Assembly (NCBI RefSeq): GCF_014649495.1
Contig: NZ_BMTD01000030.1
Coordinates: 1 to 64,000 of the forward strand
Reading direction: 5' to 3'
DNA from: Streptomyces filipinensis
GTDB lineage: Bacteria > Actinomycetota > Actinomycetes > Streptomycetales > Streptomycetaceae
DNA: 64,000 nucleotides
Part shown: piece after piece, positions 52,902 to 63,102 of the stretch
Layout of the letters: each line of letters begins with the position of its first letter
Position numbering within the stretch: position 1 is the first letter of the stretch
Position numbers and translations under genes: made by a program
The notes under the pieces: model-generated
Database searches by the model: none
What the model was told of the DNA's origin: nothing
The model's input: only the letters and a program-made list of their open reading frames with translations

Positions 52902-55370
52902 TCAGGAGCGCGCGAGCCGGGCCGCGAGATAGGGTGCGGTGGCGCTGCGGCGGGCCCTCGCCACCTTGGCCGGCGGACCCGCCGCGACCACCCGCCCGCC
53001 CGCGTCGCCGCCGCCCGGACCGAGGTCGATGACCCAGTCGGCGGTGGCGATGGTGGCCAGGTCGTGCTCGACGAGGACGACCGTGTTGCCGGCGTCGACG
53101 AGCCGGTGCAACTGTCGCAGCAGCAGCGCGATGTCCGAGGGGTGCAGCCCCGCCGTCGGCTCGTCGAGCAGGTAGAGCGCGTGCCCGCGGCGGGCCCGCT
53201 GCAGTTCGGTGGCCAGTTTGATGCGTTGCGCCTCACCGCCGCTGAGTTCCGTCGCGGGCTGGCCCAGCCGCAGGTACCCCAGTCCGACCTCGCGCAACGT
53301 CTCCAGACTGCGGGAGGCGGCCGGGACGGCGGACAGGAACGTGGCGGCGGCGTCGACGGACAGCGCCAGTACTTCCGCGATGTTCTTGCCGCGGTAGGTG
53401 ACTTCCAGCGTTTCGGCGTTGTACCGGGCGCCTGCGCAGGTCGGGCACGGCGCGTAGGTGCCGGGCAGGAAGAGCAGTTCCACCGCGACGAATCCTTCGC
53501 CCTGGCAGGTCTCGCACCGGCCTTCGGGCACGTTGAAGGAGAACCGCCCGGCCGAGTAGCCGCGCGCCCTGGCTTCGTCCGTCGCCGCGTACAGCTTGCG
53601 CACCGCGTCGAACATCCCGGTGTACGTGGCCAGGTTGGACCGGGGAGTTCGGCCGATGGGCCGTTGGTCGACCCGGACCAGCCGGTCGAACGACTCGACC
53701 CCCGACGCGTCCTGGACGTCGACCTCCAGCTGCGCCTCGTCGGGTTCCTCGGGCACGAGTCCGAGGTGGCCGCGGACGACCTCGGCGAGCACCTGCGTCA
53801 CCAGCGTCGACTTCCCGGAACCGGACACGCCCGTCACCGCCGTGAGTACGCAGAGCGGCACGTCGACGGACACGTCGTGCAGATTGTGCCGGGAGACCCC
53901 GCTCAGGTGCAGCCAGCCGTGCGGTGTGCGGGGGCGGTGATCGAGCGGCTGGGCGCGCCCGAACAGGTACTGGCTCGTGGCCGACTCCCTGACCCGCTCA
54001 AGACCGGCGACCGGGCCGCTGTACAGCACGCGTCCGCCGCCCTCGCCCGCACCGGGGCCGATGTCGACCACCCAGTCCGCCCGCCGTACGACGTCCATGT
54101 CGTGCTCCACGACGAACAGCGAGTTGCCCGCCGCCTTGAGGCGGTCCAGCACGTCCAGCAGCGGTTCCGCGTCAGCCGGGTGCAGGCCCGCGGAGGGTTC
54201 GTCGAGGACGTAGACGACGCCGAACAGGCCCGAGCGCAGCTGGGTGGCGATCCGCAGGCGCTGCGCCTCGCCGGGCGACAGGGTCGTCGAGCGGCGCCCG
54301 AGGCTGAGATATCCGAGTCCCAGGTCGAGCAGTACGTCGATCCGCGCGACCAGGTCGCCGCAGATCCGGACCGCGACCTCGGTCGTCTCCCCGGATCGGG
54401 CGGTCGACGTGGTGGCGTCGGCCTCGGACCGCCCCGCGACGGGCCGCAGCAGCGCCACGACCTCGGTGAGCGGCATCGCGTTGGTCTCGGCGATGGAACG
54501 TCCGGCGAAGGTCACGGCGAGCGCCTCGGGCCGCAGTCCGCTGCCGTGACAGGCGGGGCAGGGCACACTCCTGACGAACCGGAGCGCCCGTTCGCGCGTC
54601 TTCTCGCTCTTGGAGTCGGCGAGGACGTGCATGACGTGCTTGCGGGCGCTCCAGAACTTGCCCTGGTAGCCGTAGTCGACGCGGTCCTCCTCCGGCTCGA
54701 TGTACACCGAGGGCTGCTCGTCCGTGTACAGCAGCCAGTCCCGGTCCTTCTTCCTGAGCCTGCGCCACGGGCGGTCGATGTCGATGCCCAGGCCATGCAC
54801 GACACTGCGCAGGTTGGCGCCCTGCCAGGCGCCCGGCCAGGCGGCGATCGCCCCCTCGCGGATGCTCAGCGAGGGATCCGGGACGAGCAGGTCCTCGGCG
54901 ACGTCGTGCACGACGCCCAGTCCGTGGCACTCCGGGCAGGCGCCGGCCGCGGTGTTGGGTGAGAACGACTCGGCTTCCAGCCGTGCGGCCCCGGGCGGAT
55001 AGGTGCCGGCACGGGAGTACAGCATGCGCAGCAGATTGGACAGCGTGGTGAGGGTGCCGACCGTCGAGCGCGAGCTGGGCGACCCGCGTCGCTGCTGCAG
55101 GGCCACGGCCGGTGGCAGTCCGGTGATCTCCTGCACGTGCGGTGCGCCGACCTGTTGCAACAGCCTTCGGGCGTACGGTGCCACGGACTCGAAGTAGCGC
55201 CGCTGGGCCTCCGCGTAGAGCGTGCCGAACGCGAGCGAGGACTTGCCCGAACCGGAGACGCCGGTGAAGGCGACCATCGCGTCCCGCGGAACGTCGACAT
55301 CGACGTTCCGCAGGTTGTTCTCACCGGCGCCCCGGACATGCACGAAGGGGTCGGTCGCGTCCTCGTTCAC
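52902..55370 (-). CDS. Class II UvrA-like ABC ATPase (822 aa)
   Basis: Two ABC modules are seen. The first Walker A is GVSGSGKS (37-44) with STTLSPGEAQRLRIA as signature; the second Walker A is GVSGSGKS near residue 505 with ATELSGGEAQRIKLA. Zinc-binding CxxC pairs are CPECHG, CPACHG, CETCQG and CPTCAG. At 822 residues it is shorter than housekeeping UvrA (about 950) and lacks the UvrB-binding insert. That fits UvrA2/DrrC-type proteins linked with resistance to DNA-binding drugs. It starts at GTG 55370. It may bind DNA damage but probably cannot load UvrB. Confidence 0.9.
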   Translation of the reverse strand: MNEDATDPFVHVRGAGENNLRNVDVDVPRDAMVAFTGVSGSGKSSLAFGTLYAEAQRRYFESVAPYARRLLQQVGAPHVQEITGLPPAVALQQRRGSPSSRSTVGTLTTLSNLLRMLYSRAGTYPPGAARLEAESFSPNTAAGACPECHGLGVVHDVAEDLLVPDPSLSIREGAIAAWPGAWQGANLRSVVHGLGIDIDRPWRRLRKKDRDWLLYTDEQPSVYIEPEEDRVDYGYQGKFWSARKHVMHVLADSKSEKTRERALRFVRSVPCPACHGSGLRPEALAVTFAGRSIAETNAMPLTEVVALLRPVAGRSEADATTSTARSGETTEVAVRICGDLVARIDVLLDLGLGYLSLGRRSTTLSPGEAQRLRIATQLRSGLFGVVYVLDEPSAGLHPADAEPLLDVLDRLKAAGNSLFVVEHDMDVVRRADWVVDIGPGAGEGGGRVLYSGPVAGLERVRESATSQYLFGRAQPLDHRPRTPHGWLHLSGVSRHNLHDVSVDVPLCVLTAVTGVSGSGKSTLVTQVLAEVVRGHLGLVPEEPDEAQLEVDVQDASGVESFDRLVRVDQRPIGRTPRSNLATYTGMFDAVRKLYAATDEARARGYSAGRFSFNVPEGRCETCQGEGFVAVELLFLPGTYAPCPTCAGARYNAETLEVTYRGKNIAEVLALSVDAAATFLSAVPAASRSLETLREVGLGYLRLGQPATELSGGEAQRIKLATELQRARRGHALYLLDEPTAGLHPSDIALLLRQLHRLVDAGNTVVLVEHDLATIATADWVIDLGPGGGDAGGRVVAAGPPAKVARARRSATAPYLAARLARS

Positions 55371-55597
55371 CGTTCCTGATTACCTGATCGCGCCGGGAAC
55401 CGCGCGACAGGCGCCGTCCCGCCGCCAGGCGACCGCCCTGCGCACTCCGGGCAGGATCCCGAAGCAGGGTGTCCGGTGGGGCGGCGTGCGATGCCGGCAC
55501 CTGCCGGTGGGGGCCAGCGTGTCACGCGGCGTCGGCGTTGCCTCGGGGGCATCCTGTGGCCACGTGCGATCGCGGGGGCAGCCGACGAGAAGGAGTC

Positions 55598-56710
55598 ATG
55601 CGGGTGTCGTCTCAGGACGTTACGGTCGTGGCTCTTCTGGCGGATCCGGATGCGCCGACGGAGATCGCGCAGCGCATGGCCCCGATGCTTCCTGATCGGC
55701 TCGCCGACAGGTCAGGCCAGGGACGACGGTTCGACGTCGAGGTGGTCAGTGAGCCCTTCACAGCAGGGACCGAGGACCTGTCCACGTTGACGCGCCGCAT
55801 CATGGACCGCGGGCGTGCGGAGAGTTGGGACATCGTCGTGGCCCTCACCGACCTTCCGCTGCACTCGCACGGGCGCAAGCTCGTGGTGGATCTGAGTCAC
55901 GAACACGGCTTGGCGCTGCTGTCCCTTCCGTCGCTGGGGGGCTTCCGGCTGCAGACCAGGACCCGGCAGGCCGTGGAAGAAGCCGTGCTCAGCTTGGCGG
56001 GCCTGCAGGCCGAGGGGCCTCCGGGAAGTCAGCCGCTGCGGGGGCCCTTCACGGGTCGTCTCGCGCCTGTCCATCCGGGCCAGATCGGTGAGGAGGAGAT
56101 CGCCGATCTGCGGTACGTCGTCAGTGGGCCGCGCGGTTACCTGAGGGTGCTCGGCGGTATGGTCCGCGCCAACCGGCCGTGGCGCTTGGTGCCGGGCTTG
56201 TCGAAAGCCCTGGCGGCCGCACTCGCCACGGGAGCGGTCGCCACGGTGAACTCCACCATCTGGAGCCTGGCCACCTATCTGAGCACGCCACGCCTGGTGA
56301 TCGCCATGGTCGGGTCTGTCGCTCTCATGACCGGCTGGCTGATCGTGGACGCGAACCTGTGGCATCGAACGGACGAGGTTTCGCCGGAGGCGAGGAAGAG
56401 GGCGGCTCTCTACAACGCCTCGACGATCGTGACCGTGGGTATCGGGGTGATCGTCTGCTACGTGGGGTTGATGGTCATCAACTTGGTGTGGGCGCTGTTC
56501 ATCCTCAACGCCCGGGCGTTCGTTTCCGTGACACGAACGCCGCTGCACGTCACGGAGTACTGGACGTTGGCCTGGTTCGTCGCTTCGGTCGCCACGGTGG
56601 GCGGCGCGCTGGGCTCGGGCTTGGAGAGCGACGAGGCGATCCGGGCGGCCGCCTACTCCAAGCGCGAACAGGAGCGTCGCAGCGTGCTGCAGGACGACCA
56701 CGGTGACTAG
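55598..56710 (+). CDS. Actinobacterial membrane protein, DUF-type (370 aa)
   Basis: ATG at 55598 follows AAGGAG. The soluble first half (about residues 1-190) has a Rossmann-like pattern (VTVVALLADPDAPTEIAQRM, WDIVVALTDLPLHSHGRKLV). The second half has four or five membrane helices: ALAAALATGAVATVNSTIWS, LVIAMVGSVALMTGWLIV, IVTVGIGVIVCYVGLMVINL and WTLAWFVASVATVGGALGSG. Similar Streptomyces proteins are sometimes mis-annotated as tetrahydrofolate dehydrogenase, and the true function is unknown. It is divergent from the UvrA-like gene. Confidence 0.8.
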   Translation: MRVSSQDVTVVALLADPDAPTEIAQRMAPMLPDRLADRSGQGRRFDVEVVSEPFTAGTEDLSTLTRRIMDRGRAESWDIVVALTDLPLHSHGRKLVVDLSHEHGLALLSLPSLGGFRLQTRTRQAVEEAVLSLAGLQAEGPPGSQPLRGPFTGRLAPVHPGQIGEEEIADLRYVVSGPRGYLRVLGGMVRANRPWRLVPGLSKALAAALATGAVATVNSTIWSLATYLSTPRLVIAMVGSVALMTGWLIVDANLWHRTDEVSPEARKRAALYNASTIVTVGIGVIVCYVGLMVINLVWALFILNARAFVSVTRTPLHVTEYWTLAWFVASVATVGGALGSGLESDEAIRAAAYSKREQERRSVLQDDHGD

Positions 56711-57007
56711 CGGGTGACCTCGGTCGGAGCTGTGCCGTCGGTGGGTGGTCGTCCGGGTCCGGGGATTCCGCTGATCGGTCGGTACGTGGTTGTTTCGCCT
56801 CGGGGGCCGACGGGGACCCGGACGCAACGCCGCCGGAGCGCCGAAGCTCCGCCTGGCGGGCCGGCGCCACATGACCGTTCCATCTGATCCAGGTGAACGG
56901 CCCGCAGAGGCGTGCCGGAGCCGCGGACCCCGTCGTAGCACTCGCGAGAGTCAGGCTCTTTGCGCCCTCTCCCTGACCGCCATGCTGCGACATCAAGGGA
57001 AGTCACC

Positions 57008-58183
57008 ATGAAAGCAGCGGTATACGAAGGACCGCGAACGGTCACAGTGAAGGACGTACCGGACGCGAAGATCGAACATCCCTGCGACATCGTCGTCAAG
57101 ATCACCACCACCAACATCTGCGGTTCGGACCTGCACATGTACGAGGGCCGCACCTCGTTCGAGTCCGGCCGCACCCTGGGACACGAGAACATGGGTCAGG
57201 TGGTGGAGGTCGGCTCGGCCGTCCGCAAGGTCCAGGTGGGCGAGTACGTGGTCCTGCCCTTCAACATCGCCTGCGGCTTCTGCAAGCAGTGCGAGCAGGG
57301 CCTGACCAACTACTGCCTGACCATGCAGCCGGAACCGGCCCTCGCGGGAGCAGCCTACGGATTCGCCGACATGGGGCCCTACCAGGGCGGCCAGGCGGAG
57401 CTGCTGCGCGTGCCCTACGGCGACTTCAACGCGCTGCGTCTGGGCGAGGACGCCGCCGACCGGCAGACCGACTACGTGATGCTCGCCGACATCTTCCCCA
57501 CCGGCTATCACGCCACCGAGATGGCCCACGTCAAACCGGGCGACCAGACCATCGTCTACGGGGCCGGTCCGGTGGGGCTGATGGCGACCTATTCCGCCCT
57601 CCTCAAGGGCGCCGGCCGCGTCTGGACGGCCGACCACCAGCCCGACCGGCTGCGCAAGGCGGAGGAGATCGGGGCCATCCCGATCAACACCGCCGAGCAG
57701 AACCCGGCGGACGTCGTCAAGGAGGCCACGCTCGGTCTGGGCGCCGACAACGGCTGCGAATGCGTCGGCTACCAGGCGCACGACCCCCAGGGGCACGAGG
57801 ACGCCAGCCTTACGCTCAACGGCCTGATCGACTCGGTCAGGTTCACGGGCGACATCGGCGTGGTGGGTGTGTTCCTGCCCCAGGACCCCGGCGGCGCGGA
57901 GGCCCAGGGCGAGCTGGAAGCTCAGGGCAAGGTCCCGATCGACTTCGGCATGATGTGGTTCAAGGGCCAGCGCATGGGGACCGGGCAGGCGCCGGTGAAG
58001 AAGTACAACCGGGCGCTGCGGGATCTGATCGCCGGCGGGAAGGCGAAGCCGAGTTTCGTCGTCTCCCACGAGCTCAGCCTGGACGAGGCCCCCATCGCCT
58101 ACGAGCACTTCGACGCCCGCGACGAGGGCTGGACCAAGGTGGTCCTGCATCCGAACGGACACGGGAACGGCCACAAGCGGTAA
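57008..58183 (+). CDS. fdhA: Glutathione-independent formaldehyde dehydrogenase-like zinc enzyme (391 aa)
   Basis: A zinc-dependent medium-chain dehydrogenase. The catalytic zinc ligands are Cys in TTTNICGSDLHMYEGR and His/Glu in GRTLGHENMG. Structural zinc cysteines are in CGFCKQCEQGLTNYC. The Rossmann motif VYGAGPVGLMATYSALLKGA binds NAD. Long inserts and the GYQAHDPQGHEDAS segment are typical of the Pseudomonas putida-type formaldehyde dismutase/dehydrogenase branch. It oxidises formaldehyde or related aldehydes. ATG at 57008 follows AAGGGAAG. It ends in an HGNGHKR tail and is followed by a hairpin terminator. Confidence 0.9.
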   Translation: MKAAVYEGPRTVTVKDVPDAKIEHPCDIVVKITTTNICGSDLHMYEGRTSFESGRTLGHENMGQVVEVGSAVRKVQVGEYVVLPFNIACGFCKQCEQGLTNYCLTMQPEPALAGAAYGFADMGPYQGGQAELLRVPYGDFNALRLGEDAADRQTDYVMLADIFPTGYHATEMAHVKPGDQTIVYGAGPVGLMATYSALLKGAGRVWTADHQPDRLRKAEEIGAIPINTAEQNPADVVKEATLGLGADNGCECVGYQAHDPQGHEDASLTLNGLIDSVRFTGDIGVVGVFLPQDPGGAEAQGELEAQGKVPIDFGMMWFKGQRMGTGQAPVKKYNRALRDLIAGGKAKPSFVVSHELSLDEAPIAYEHFDARDEGWTKVVLHPNGHGNGHKR

Positions 58184-58223
58184 GGGACTCGGCGCCGCCG
58201 TGTCCCCTGTTTCCCCTGGACCG

Positions 58224-58261
58224 GTCCGGGGGCCGGGTGGCGATCTGCCCGTCCCCCGGAC
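58224..58261 (+). terminator. Hairpin after the formaldehyde dehydrogenase gene
   Basis: GTCCGGGGG pairs with CCCCCGGAC and, after one mismatch, CGGG pairs with CCCG, leaving a 10-base loop. The stem begins about 40 bases after the stop codon. Confidence 0.65.
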
Positions 58262-58487
58262 GGGGCGGCGGCAATCGCCGCACACCAGCCGGACCTGAAC
58301 CGACAGCGACGGCCCACGCGCCTGGAGGACGGACCGCGGACGCTGGGCAGTGTCCGCAGTGGCGGTACGCCGTCCAGCGGCCGCCAGCCAGTCAGCGGGC
58401 CGTGTGGGAGGCTTCCTTGCCCGAGGGCTGCCGCACCTCAACCAGGCCGACACGCCCCGGCAGGGCGTTCCGGCCAGGCGGACAGCC

Positions 58488-60662
58488 GTGACGTGGCTGC
58501 GGGCCTTCGGGGAGGTCGTGCGATCCGGGCTCACGATCGAGGAGACGCGGCTGGAGCCCCTCCTCGCGCTGCGCACGGCCGCTGGGGTGGCGATCGTCGT
58601 CGGGCCGACGCTGTGGCTGGTCTCCCCCGCGTATGCCGCGTCCGCCGCCCTCGGCGCCTACTCCGCGGGTGGGGCCACCTTCCAGCGCAGCTGGCGTCCA
58701 CGCAAGGTGGTCGCGCTCGGCGCGGGCGCGGGCCTGGCGCTCAGCACCTTCGTGGGCTACCTGGCGGCGGGGCGACTGGTGACGTTCCTGCCGCTGCTGG
58801 CCGTATGGGCCTTTGCCGCGGGTATGGCGTGGGCCGTCGGCTCGACCGCCGGGATCGTCGCGGCGACGACCGTGGGCAGCATGCTGGTGACCATCACCTT
58901 GCCCACGAGCGTCGGGCGCGCCCTGGAGCACGCCGGGATCATCGCGCTCGGGGGCGTGACGCAGGCCGTGCTGATCCTGCTGTTCCCGATCCGGCGTTGG
59001 GGAGCGCATCGTGACGCGCTCGCCGACGCCCTGGCCGCCGTGGCGGACTACGCCCGCCGGTTGCGGCACGACCCGACCGCCCCGTTCGACCCGGAGCCGT
59101 TGATGACGGCCCGGGACGCGGCTGCCGTGACGCCGTCACAGGCCCGCACCCGTCCCCCCGTCCTGCACGGCCCCCGGGGACTCGCCGAGCGCATTCGGCC
59201 GGTGGTCGCGGCGCTCGCCGACCCGGACGTGGGCGCCCCGGCGGAGGGACCCGGGCGGGACCGCGCGCGGGAGTTGCTCGACGCGGCCGCCGACGTCCTG
59301 GATGCGGCCGCCCGCTCGATCCGCCGCGGCACTCCCGCCGAGGTACGGCCCGGGAGCACGGACGTCCTGCGCGTCGACGAGGAGCACGAGGTGCTGGAGG
59401 GCCCCGCGCGGCAAGCCGCCGAGCGGCTCGTGGAACTGCTCGGCGAGGCGTTGGAGATCGCCGCGAGCGGCTGCGCGCTCGGGGGGACGCCCACGCCGCC
59501 CGGCCCCGCCGGCGCCCAGTTCCTGGTGCGCCCGACACTGCTCCGGCTGGTCCCGGTCGTCGTCCGGGCGGTGCGCCGTGAGCTCCGCCGGGACTCGCCC
59601 GTGTTCCGGCACGCCGTCCGCCTGGCGGCGGTGGCCACGCTCGGCTATCTGATCGCCGCCCGGCTACCCCTGGGCCACGGCTACTGGGCACCCATCGCCT
59701 CGGTGATGGTGATGCGGCCGGACTTCCACCGGACGTACGCGCGTGCGGTGGCCCGGCTCGCCGGGACCCTGGCGGGGGTCGCGCTCGCCACCGGCACGGT
59801 GCGGGCCCTGGGCCCGGACGCCCATGTGTCCGGCGCGCTGGCGGTGGTCTCGGCGGGCCTGTCGTACACGCTGAACCGTACCGGCTACGCCTACTCCCAG
59901 TGCTTCACCGCCGCGTACGTCGTCTTCCTGCTCGGCATGGGCGGCCAGGCATGGGAGCAGACAGTCCCGGAGCGGGTGGTGCTCACCCTGCTGGGCGGGG
60001 CCCTGGCGATGCTGGCGTACGTGGTGTTCCCCGCATGGGAGACACCCCGGCTGCCGGGCCGGCTCGCGGACTGGCTCGCCGCCAACGGCCGCTACGCGGC
60101 CGCGGTGCTCCGCGACTACGCCGAACCGACCCGGGAGCATCACGCCGACATGCGCCGGGCACTGCTGGAGAGCAGGGAGGCACGTGCCGCCTGGCAGGAG
60201 GCGTACGACCGGGCACGGCAGGAACCGGTCCGCCCCAGGGGGCTGACGTCGCGCGAGGCGCAGGAGGCGCAGGAGGCGCTCAAGGGGTTCGGCCGCGCGA
60301 CGATGCTCATGGAGAGCCACGTCCCGCGGGCCGACAGCCGCGTCGTCCCCGAGGCGGAGCGGTTCGCCGAGGCCCTGGAGACGGACACCGCGAAGGCAGC
60401 AGTCGCCGTGCGCGAGCACAGGAATCCGGACTGGGGACGCGTGGAGGAGGCGCTCCACGCGTGGGACGCCGCCGCCGGCGATGGGAGCCCGGTCGTGCGG
60501 CGCGAGGCGGAACTGCAAAAACGGGCCTTGGAAGACCTCGCGACAGCCGTGAGCCGCACACCCCTGGAACGGGACGTCGGCTCTGCTCGCGAGGAGCAGC
60601 GGGTGCGGGCGACCCTGGCCGCGGAAGGCAACGGATCAGGGCCCGCGCACCGGGGTGGGTGA
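58488..60662 (+). CDS. FUSC-family membrane protein (about 724 aa)
   Basis: Two membrane halves of the FUSC/aromatic-acid-exporter type are seen. The first (about residues 25-150) has several helices (VAIVVGPTLWLVSPAYAASA, LVTFLPLLAVWAFAAGMAWA). A cytoplasmic middle follows, then a second membrane block with the FUSC hallmark GYWAPIASVMVMRPDFHRTYARAVARLAGTLAG. The C-terminal 200 residues are charged and helical. Members export toxic aromatic acids. GTG at 58488 is chosen because homologous-looking sequence starts there; the frame extends to 58350 with noise. The ribosome site is weak. Confidence 0.85.
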   Translation: MTWLRAFGEVVRSGLTIEETRLEPLLALRTAAGVAIVVGPTLWLVSPAYAASAALGAYSAGGATFQRSWRPRKVVALGAGAGLALSTFVGYLAAGRLVTFLPLLAVWAFAAGMAWAVGSTAGIVAATTVGSMLVTITLPTSVGRALEHAGIIALGGVTQAVLILLFPIRRWGAHRDALADALAAVADYARRLRHDPTAPFDPEPLMTARDAAAVTPSQARTRPPVLHGPRGLAERIRPVVAALADPDVGAPAEGPGRDRARELLDAAADVLDAAARSIRRGTPAEVRPGSTDVLRVDEEHEVLEGPARQAAERLVELLGEALEIAASGCALGGTPTPPGPAGAQFLVRPTLLRLVPVVVRAVRRELRRDSPVFRHAVRLAAVATLGYLIAARLPLGHGYWAPIASVMVMRPDFHRTYARAVARLAGTLAGVALATGTVRALGPDAHVSGALAVVSAGLSYTLNRTGYAYSQCFTAAYVVFLLGMGGQAWEQTVPERVVLTLLGGALAMLAYVVFPAWETPRLPGRLADWLAANGRYAAAVLRDYAEPTREHHADMRRALLESREARAAWQEAYDRARQEPVRPRGLTSREAQEAQEALKGFGRATMLMESHVPRADSRVVPEAERFAEALETDTAKAAVAVREHRNPDWGRVEEALHAWDAAAGDGSPVVRREAELQKRALEDLATAVSRTPLERDVGSAREEQRVRATLAAEGNGSGPAHRGG

Positions 60663-60898
60663 CGGCGCCGGCGACGGAGAGCGCCGCGCCCCCTGGAACG
60701 GGAAAGAGACTTCCGGCCGCGTCGAGCGCCCGCCGCACGTACGCCGGTGCCGCCATCACGAGGATCAGAGCCGCCAGGCAGGTGAGACGGTTGCCGGCCT
60801 GCGCGCCCGTACGTCTCCGGCGTCGGGTCGTATCGAGCGCTCGGTGGATCACACAGGCAGTGGATCACCCCGTCCCGCTCTCCGGGTACCGTCAGGGT

Positions 60899-62584
60899 AT
60901 GAGTCATCCACACCCTGAGCTGAAAGCCGCCCCACCCCTTCCCGAAGGAGGGCTGCGGGTCATCGCCCTGGGCGGCCTGGGTGAGATCGGCCGCAACATG
61001 ACCGTCTTCGAGCACGCGGGCAAGCTGCTCATCGTCGACTGCGGCGTGCTGTTCCCCGAGGAGACCCAGCCCGGCGTGGACGTGATCCTGCCGGACTTCA
61101 CCTCGATCCGGGACCGCCTGGACGACATCGTGGCCGTGGTCCTCACCCACGGCCACGAGGACCACATCGGCGGCGTGCCGTACCTGCTGCGCGAGCGGTC
61201 CGACATTCCCGTCGTCGGCTCCAAGCTGACGCTGGCGTTCCTGGAGGCCAAGCTCAAGGAACACGGCATCCGGCCGCGCACGGTGCGGGTGCGGGAGGGC
61301 GACCGGCGTGGCTTCGGGCCCTTCGACTGCGAGTTCGTCGCGGTCAACCACTCCATCCCCGACAGCCTCGCGGTCGCGATCCGCACCCGGGCCGGGATGG
61401 TGCTGCACACCGGCGACTTCAAGATGGACCAGTTCCCTCTCGACGACCGCATCACCGATCTGCGCGCCTTCGCCCGCCTCGGCGAGGAGGGCGTGGACCT
61501 GTTCCTCACCGACTCCACCAACGCCGAAGTACCCGGCTTCACCACCTCCGAGCGAGAGCTGAACCCGGCGATCGAGCAGGTGATGCGCACCGCGCCGCGC
61601 CGGGTCATCGTCTCCAGCTTCGCCAGCCACGTGCACCGCATCCAGCAGGTCCTGGACGCCGCCCACCAGCACGGCCGCAAGGTCGCCTTCGTCGGCCGGT
61701 CGATGGTGCGCAACATGGGCATCGCCCGTGACCTGGGCTATCTGAAGGTCCCCTCCGGTCTGGTCGTGAGCACGAAGGAGCTGGAGAAGCTCCCGGACCA
61801 CAAGATCACGCTGGTGTGCACCGGCTCCCAGGGCGAACCGATGGCCGCGCTGTCACGGATGGCCAACCGCGACCACATGATCCGCATCGGCAAGGACGAC
61901 ACCGTCCTGCTCGCCAGCTCCCTCATCCCCGGCAACGAGAACGCCATCTACCGGGTGATCAACGGACTCACCCGGTGGGGCGCCCACGTGGTCCACAAGG
62001 GCAACGCCAAGGTGCACGTCTCCGGGCACGCCAGCGCCGGCGAACTCGTCTACTGCTACAACATCGTCAAGCCCCGCAACGTCATGCCCGTGCACGGCGA
62101 ATGGCGCCACCTGCGGGCCAACGCCGACCTCGCCATCCGTACCGGTGTCGACCCCGACCGGGTCGTCATCGCCGAGGACGGCGTCGTCGTCGACCTGGTC
62201 GACGGACGCGCGTCCATCACCGGCAAGGTCCCCGCCGGCAACGTCTACGTGGACGGCATGGAAGTCGGCGGCGCCACCGAAGCGTCCCTCAAGGACCGCC
62301 TCACCCTCGCCGCCGAAGGCGTGGTCACGGTGGTGGCGATCGTCGACGCGGACACGGGCGCCCTCGCCGAGGCCCCCGACTTCCTGGCCCGGGGCTTCGT
62401 CCACGACGACGCCACCTTCGAGCCGGTCATCCCCGTCATCGAGAAGACCCTGGCCACCGCGGCCGAGGAAGGCGTCGGGGACGCGCGCCAACTCGAACAA
62501 CTCCTCGCCCGCGCCGTGGCGAACTGGGCGTTCCGCACCTATCGCCGCAAGCCCCTCATCATCCCCGTCATCATCGACGCCTGA
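60899..62584 (+). CDS. rnj: Ribonuclease J (561 aa)
   Basis: A metallo-beta-lactamase/beta-CASP nuclease that degrades and matures RNA by endonuclease and 5'-3' exonuclease action. The core motif is LTHGHEDHIGG, followed by VNHSIPDS, LHTGDFKMD and TDSTNAEVPG. The beta-CASP motifs are VIVSSFASHVHRIQQVLDAA and KVHVSGHASAGELVY. The C-terminal domain (about 470-561) is present. ATG at 60899 has only AGGG very close upstream, and longer frames are spurious. It converges with a GNAT gene 30 bases away. Confidence 0.95.
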   Translation: MSHPHPELKAAPPLPEGGLRVIALGGLGEIGRNMTVFEHAGKLLIVDCGVLFPEETQPGVDVILPDFTSIRDRLDDIVAVVLTHGHEDHIGGVPYLLRERSDIPVVGSKLTLAFLEAKLKEHGIRPRTVRVREGDRRGFGPFDCEFVAVNHSIPDSLAVAIRTRAGMVLHTGDFKMDQFPLDDRITDLRAFARLGEEGVDLFLTDSTNAEVPGFTTSERELNPAIEQVMRTAPRRVIVSSFASHVHRIQQVLDAAHQHGRKVAFVGRSMVRNMGIARDLGYLKVPSGLVVSTKELEKLPDHKITLVCTGSQGEPMAALSRMANRDHMIRIGKDDTVLLASSLIPGNENAIYRVINGLTRWGAHVVHKGNAKVHVSGHASAGELVYCYNIVKPRNVMPVHGEWRHLRANADLAIRTGVDPDRVVIAEDGVVVDLVDGRASITGKVPAGNVYVDGMEVGGATEASLKDRLTLAAEGVVTVVAIVDADTGALAEAPDFLARGFVHDDATFEPVIPVIEKTLATAAEEGVGDARQLEQLLARAVANWAFRTYRRKPLIIPVIIDA

Positions 62585-62613
62585 GCCGGTGCCCTGCGAA
62601 CCGGCACACCGCG

Positions 62614-63102
62614 TCATTCCGAAGGAATGCGAAACTCGAATTCGGGACGGTCCCACGGCACGGCGGGCGGGTTCGCGAGGGCGGTCCCGATCCGCACTGC
62701 GCCGGCGCGGTGGTAGAAGTCCTCGGCGGGACGATGCGACACGACCTTGACGCGGTCGAGCCCGGCGGCACGGGCCTCGGACTGCATGTGCGCGACGAGC
62801 AGTCGACCGATACCCCGTCCTTGCGCCTCGTCGGCGACGAACAGCAGGTCGAGCTCCGGTGGAGCGAGGACGAGCGAGTAGAACCCGAGGACCCGGCTTC
62901 CATGCTCGTCGGAGCCGACGGCTACGAAGGCGCGGTGGGCCTCGATGTAATCAGGGCCGACCCGGTAGCCGGCGACTGCGGCTGCGTACTCACCCCGGTA
63001 GGCGCCTGAGCCACGCACGATCCGTGTGAGCCTTTTGGCGTCCCGCGCGACGGCCCTCCGTATGGTGATCGGCTGGCTGATCGGGGAAGTGCGTGAACTC
63101 AT
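62614..63102 (-). CDS. GNAT-family N-acetyltransferase (about 162 aa)
   Basis: The acetyl-CoA-binding motif A is ELDLLFVADEAQGRGIGRLLVAHMQSEARAAG (R/QxxGxG loop), and the C-terminal strand carries HRPAEDFYHRAGAVRIG, the usual FYxxxG ending. The N-terminus ITIRRAVARDAKRLTRIV is normal for the fold. The start may be ATG 63102 or GTG 63120; neither has a good ribosome site. The acceptor substrate is unknown. Confidence 0.85.
   Translation of the reverse strand: MSSRTSPISQPITIRRAVARDAKRLTRIVRGSGAYRGEYAAAVAGYRVGPDYIEAHRAFVAVGSDEHGSRVLGFYSLVLAPPELDLLFVADEAQGRGIGRLLVAHMQSEARAAGLDRVKVVSHRPAEDFYHRAGAVRIGTALANPPAVPWDRPEFEFRIPSE

Noticed and set aside
62640..62660. Short inverted sequences near the RNase J and GNAT gene ends, considered as a bidirectional terminator
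   Set aside because: Stems of only about six base pairs, partly inside the GNAT coding sequence; too weak to call.
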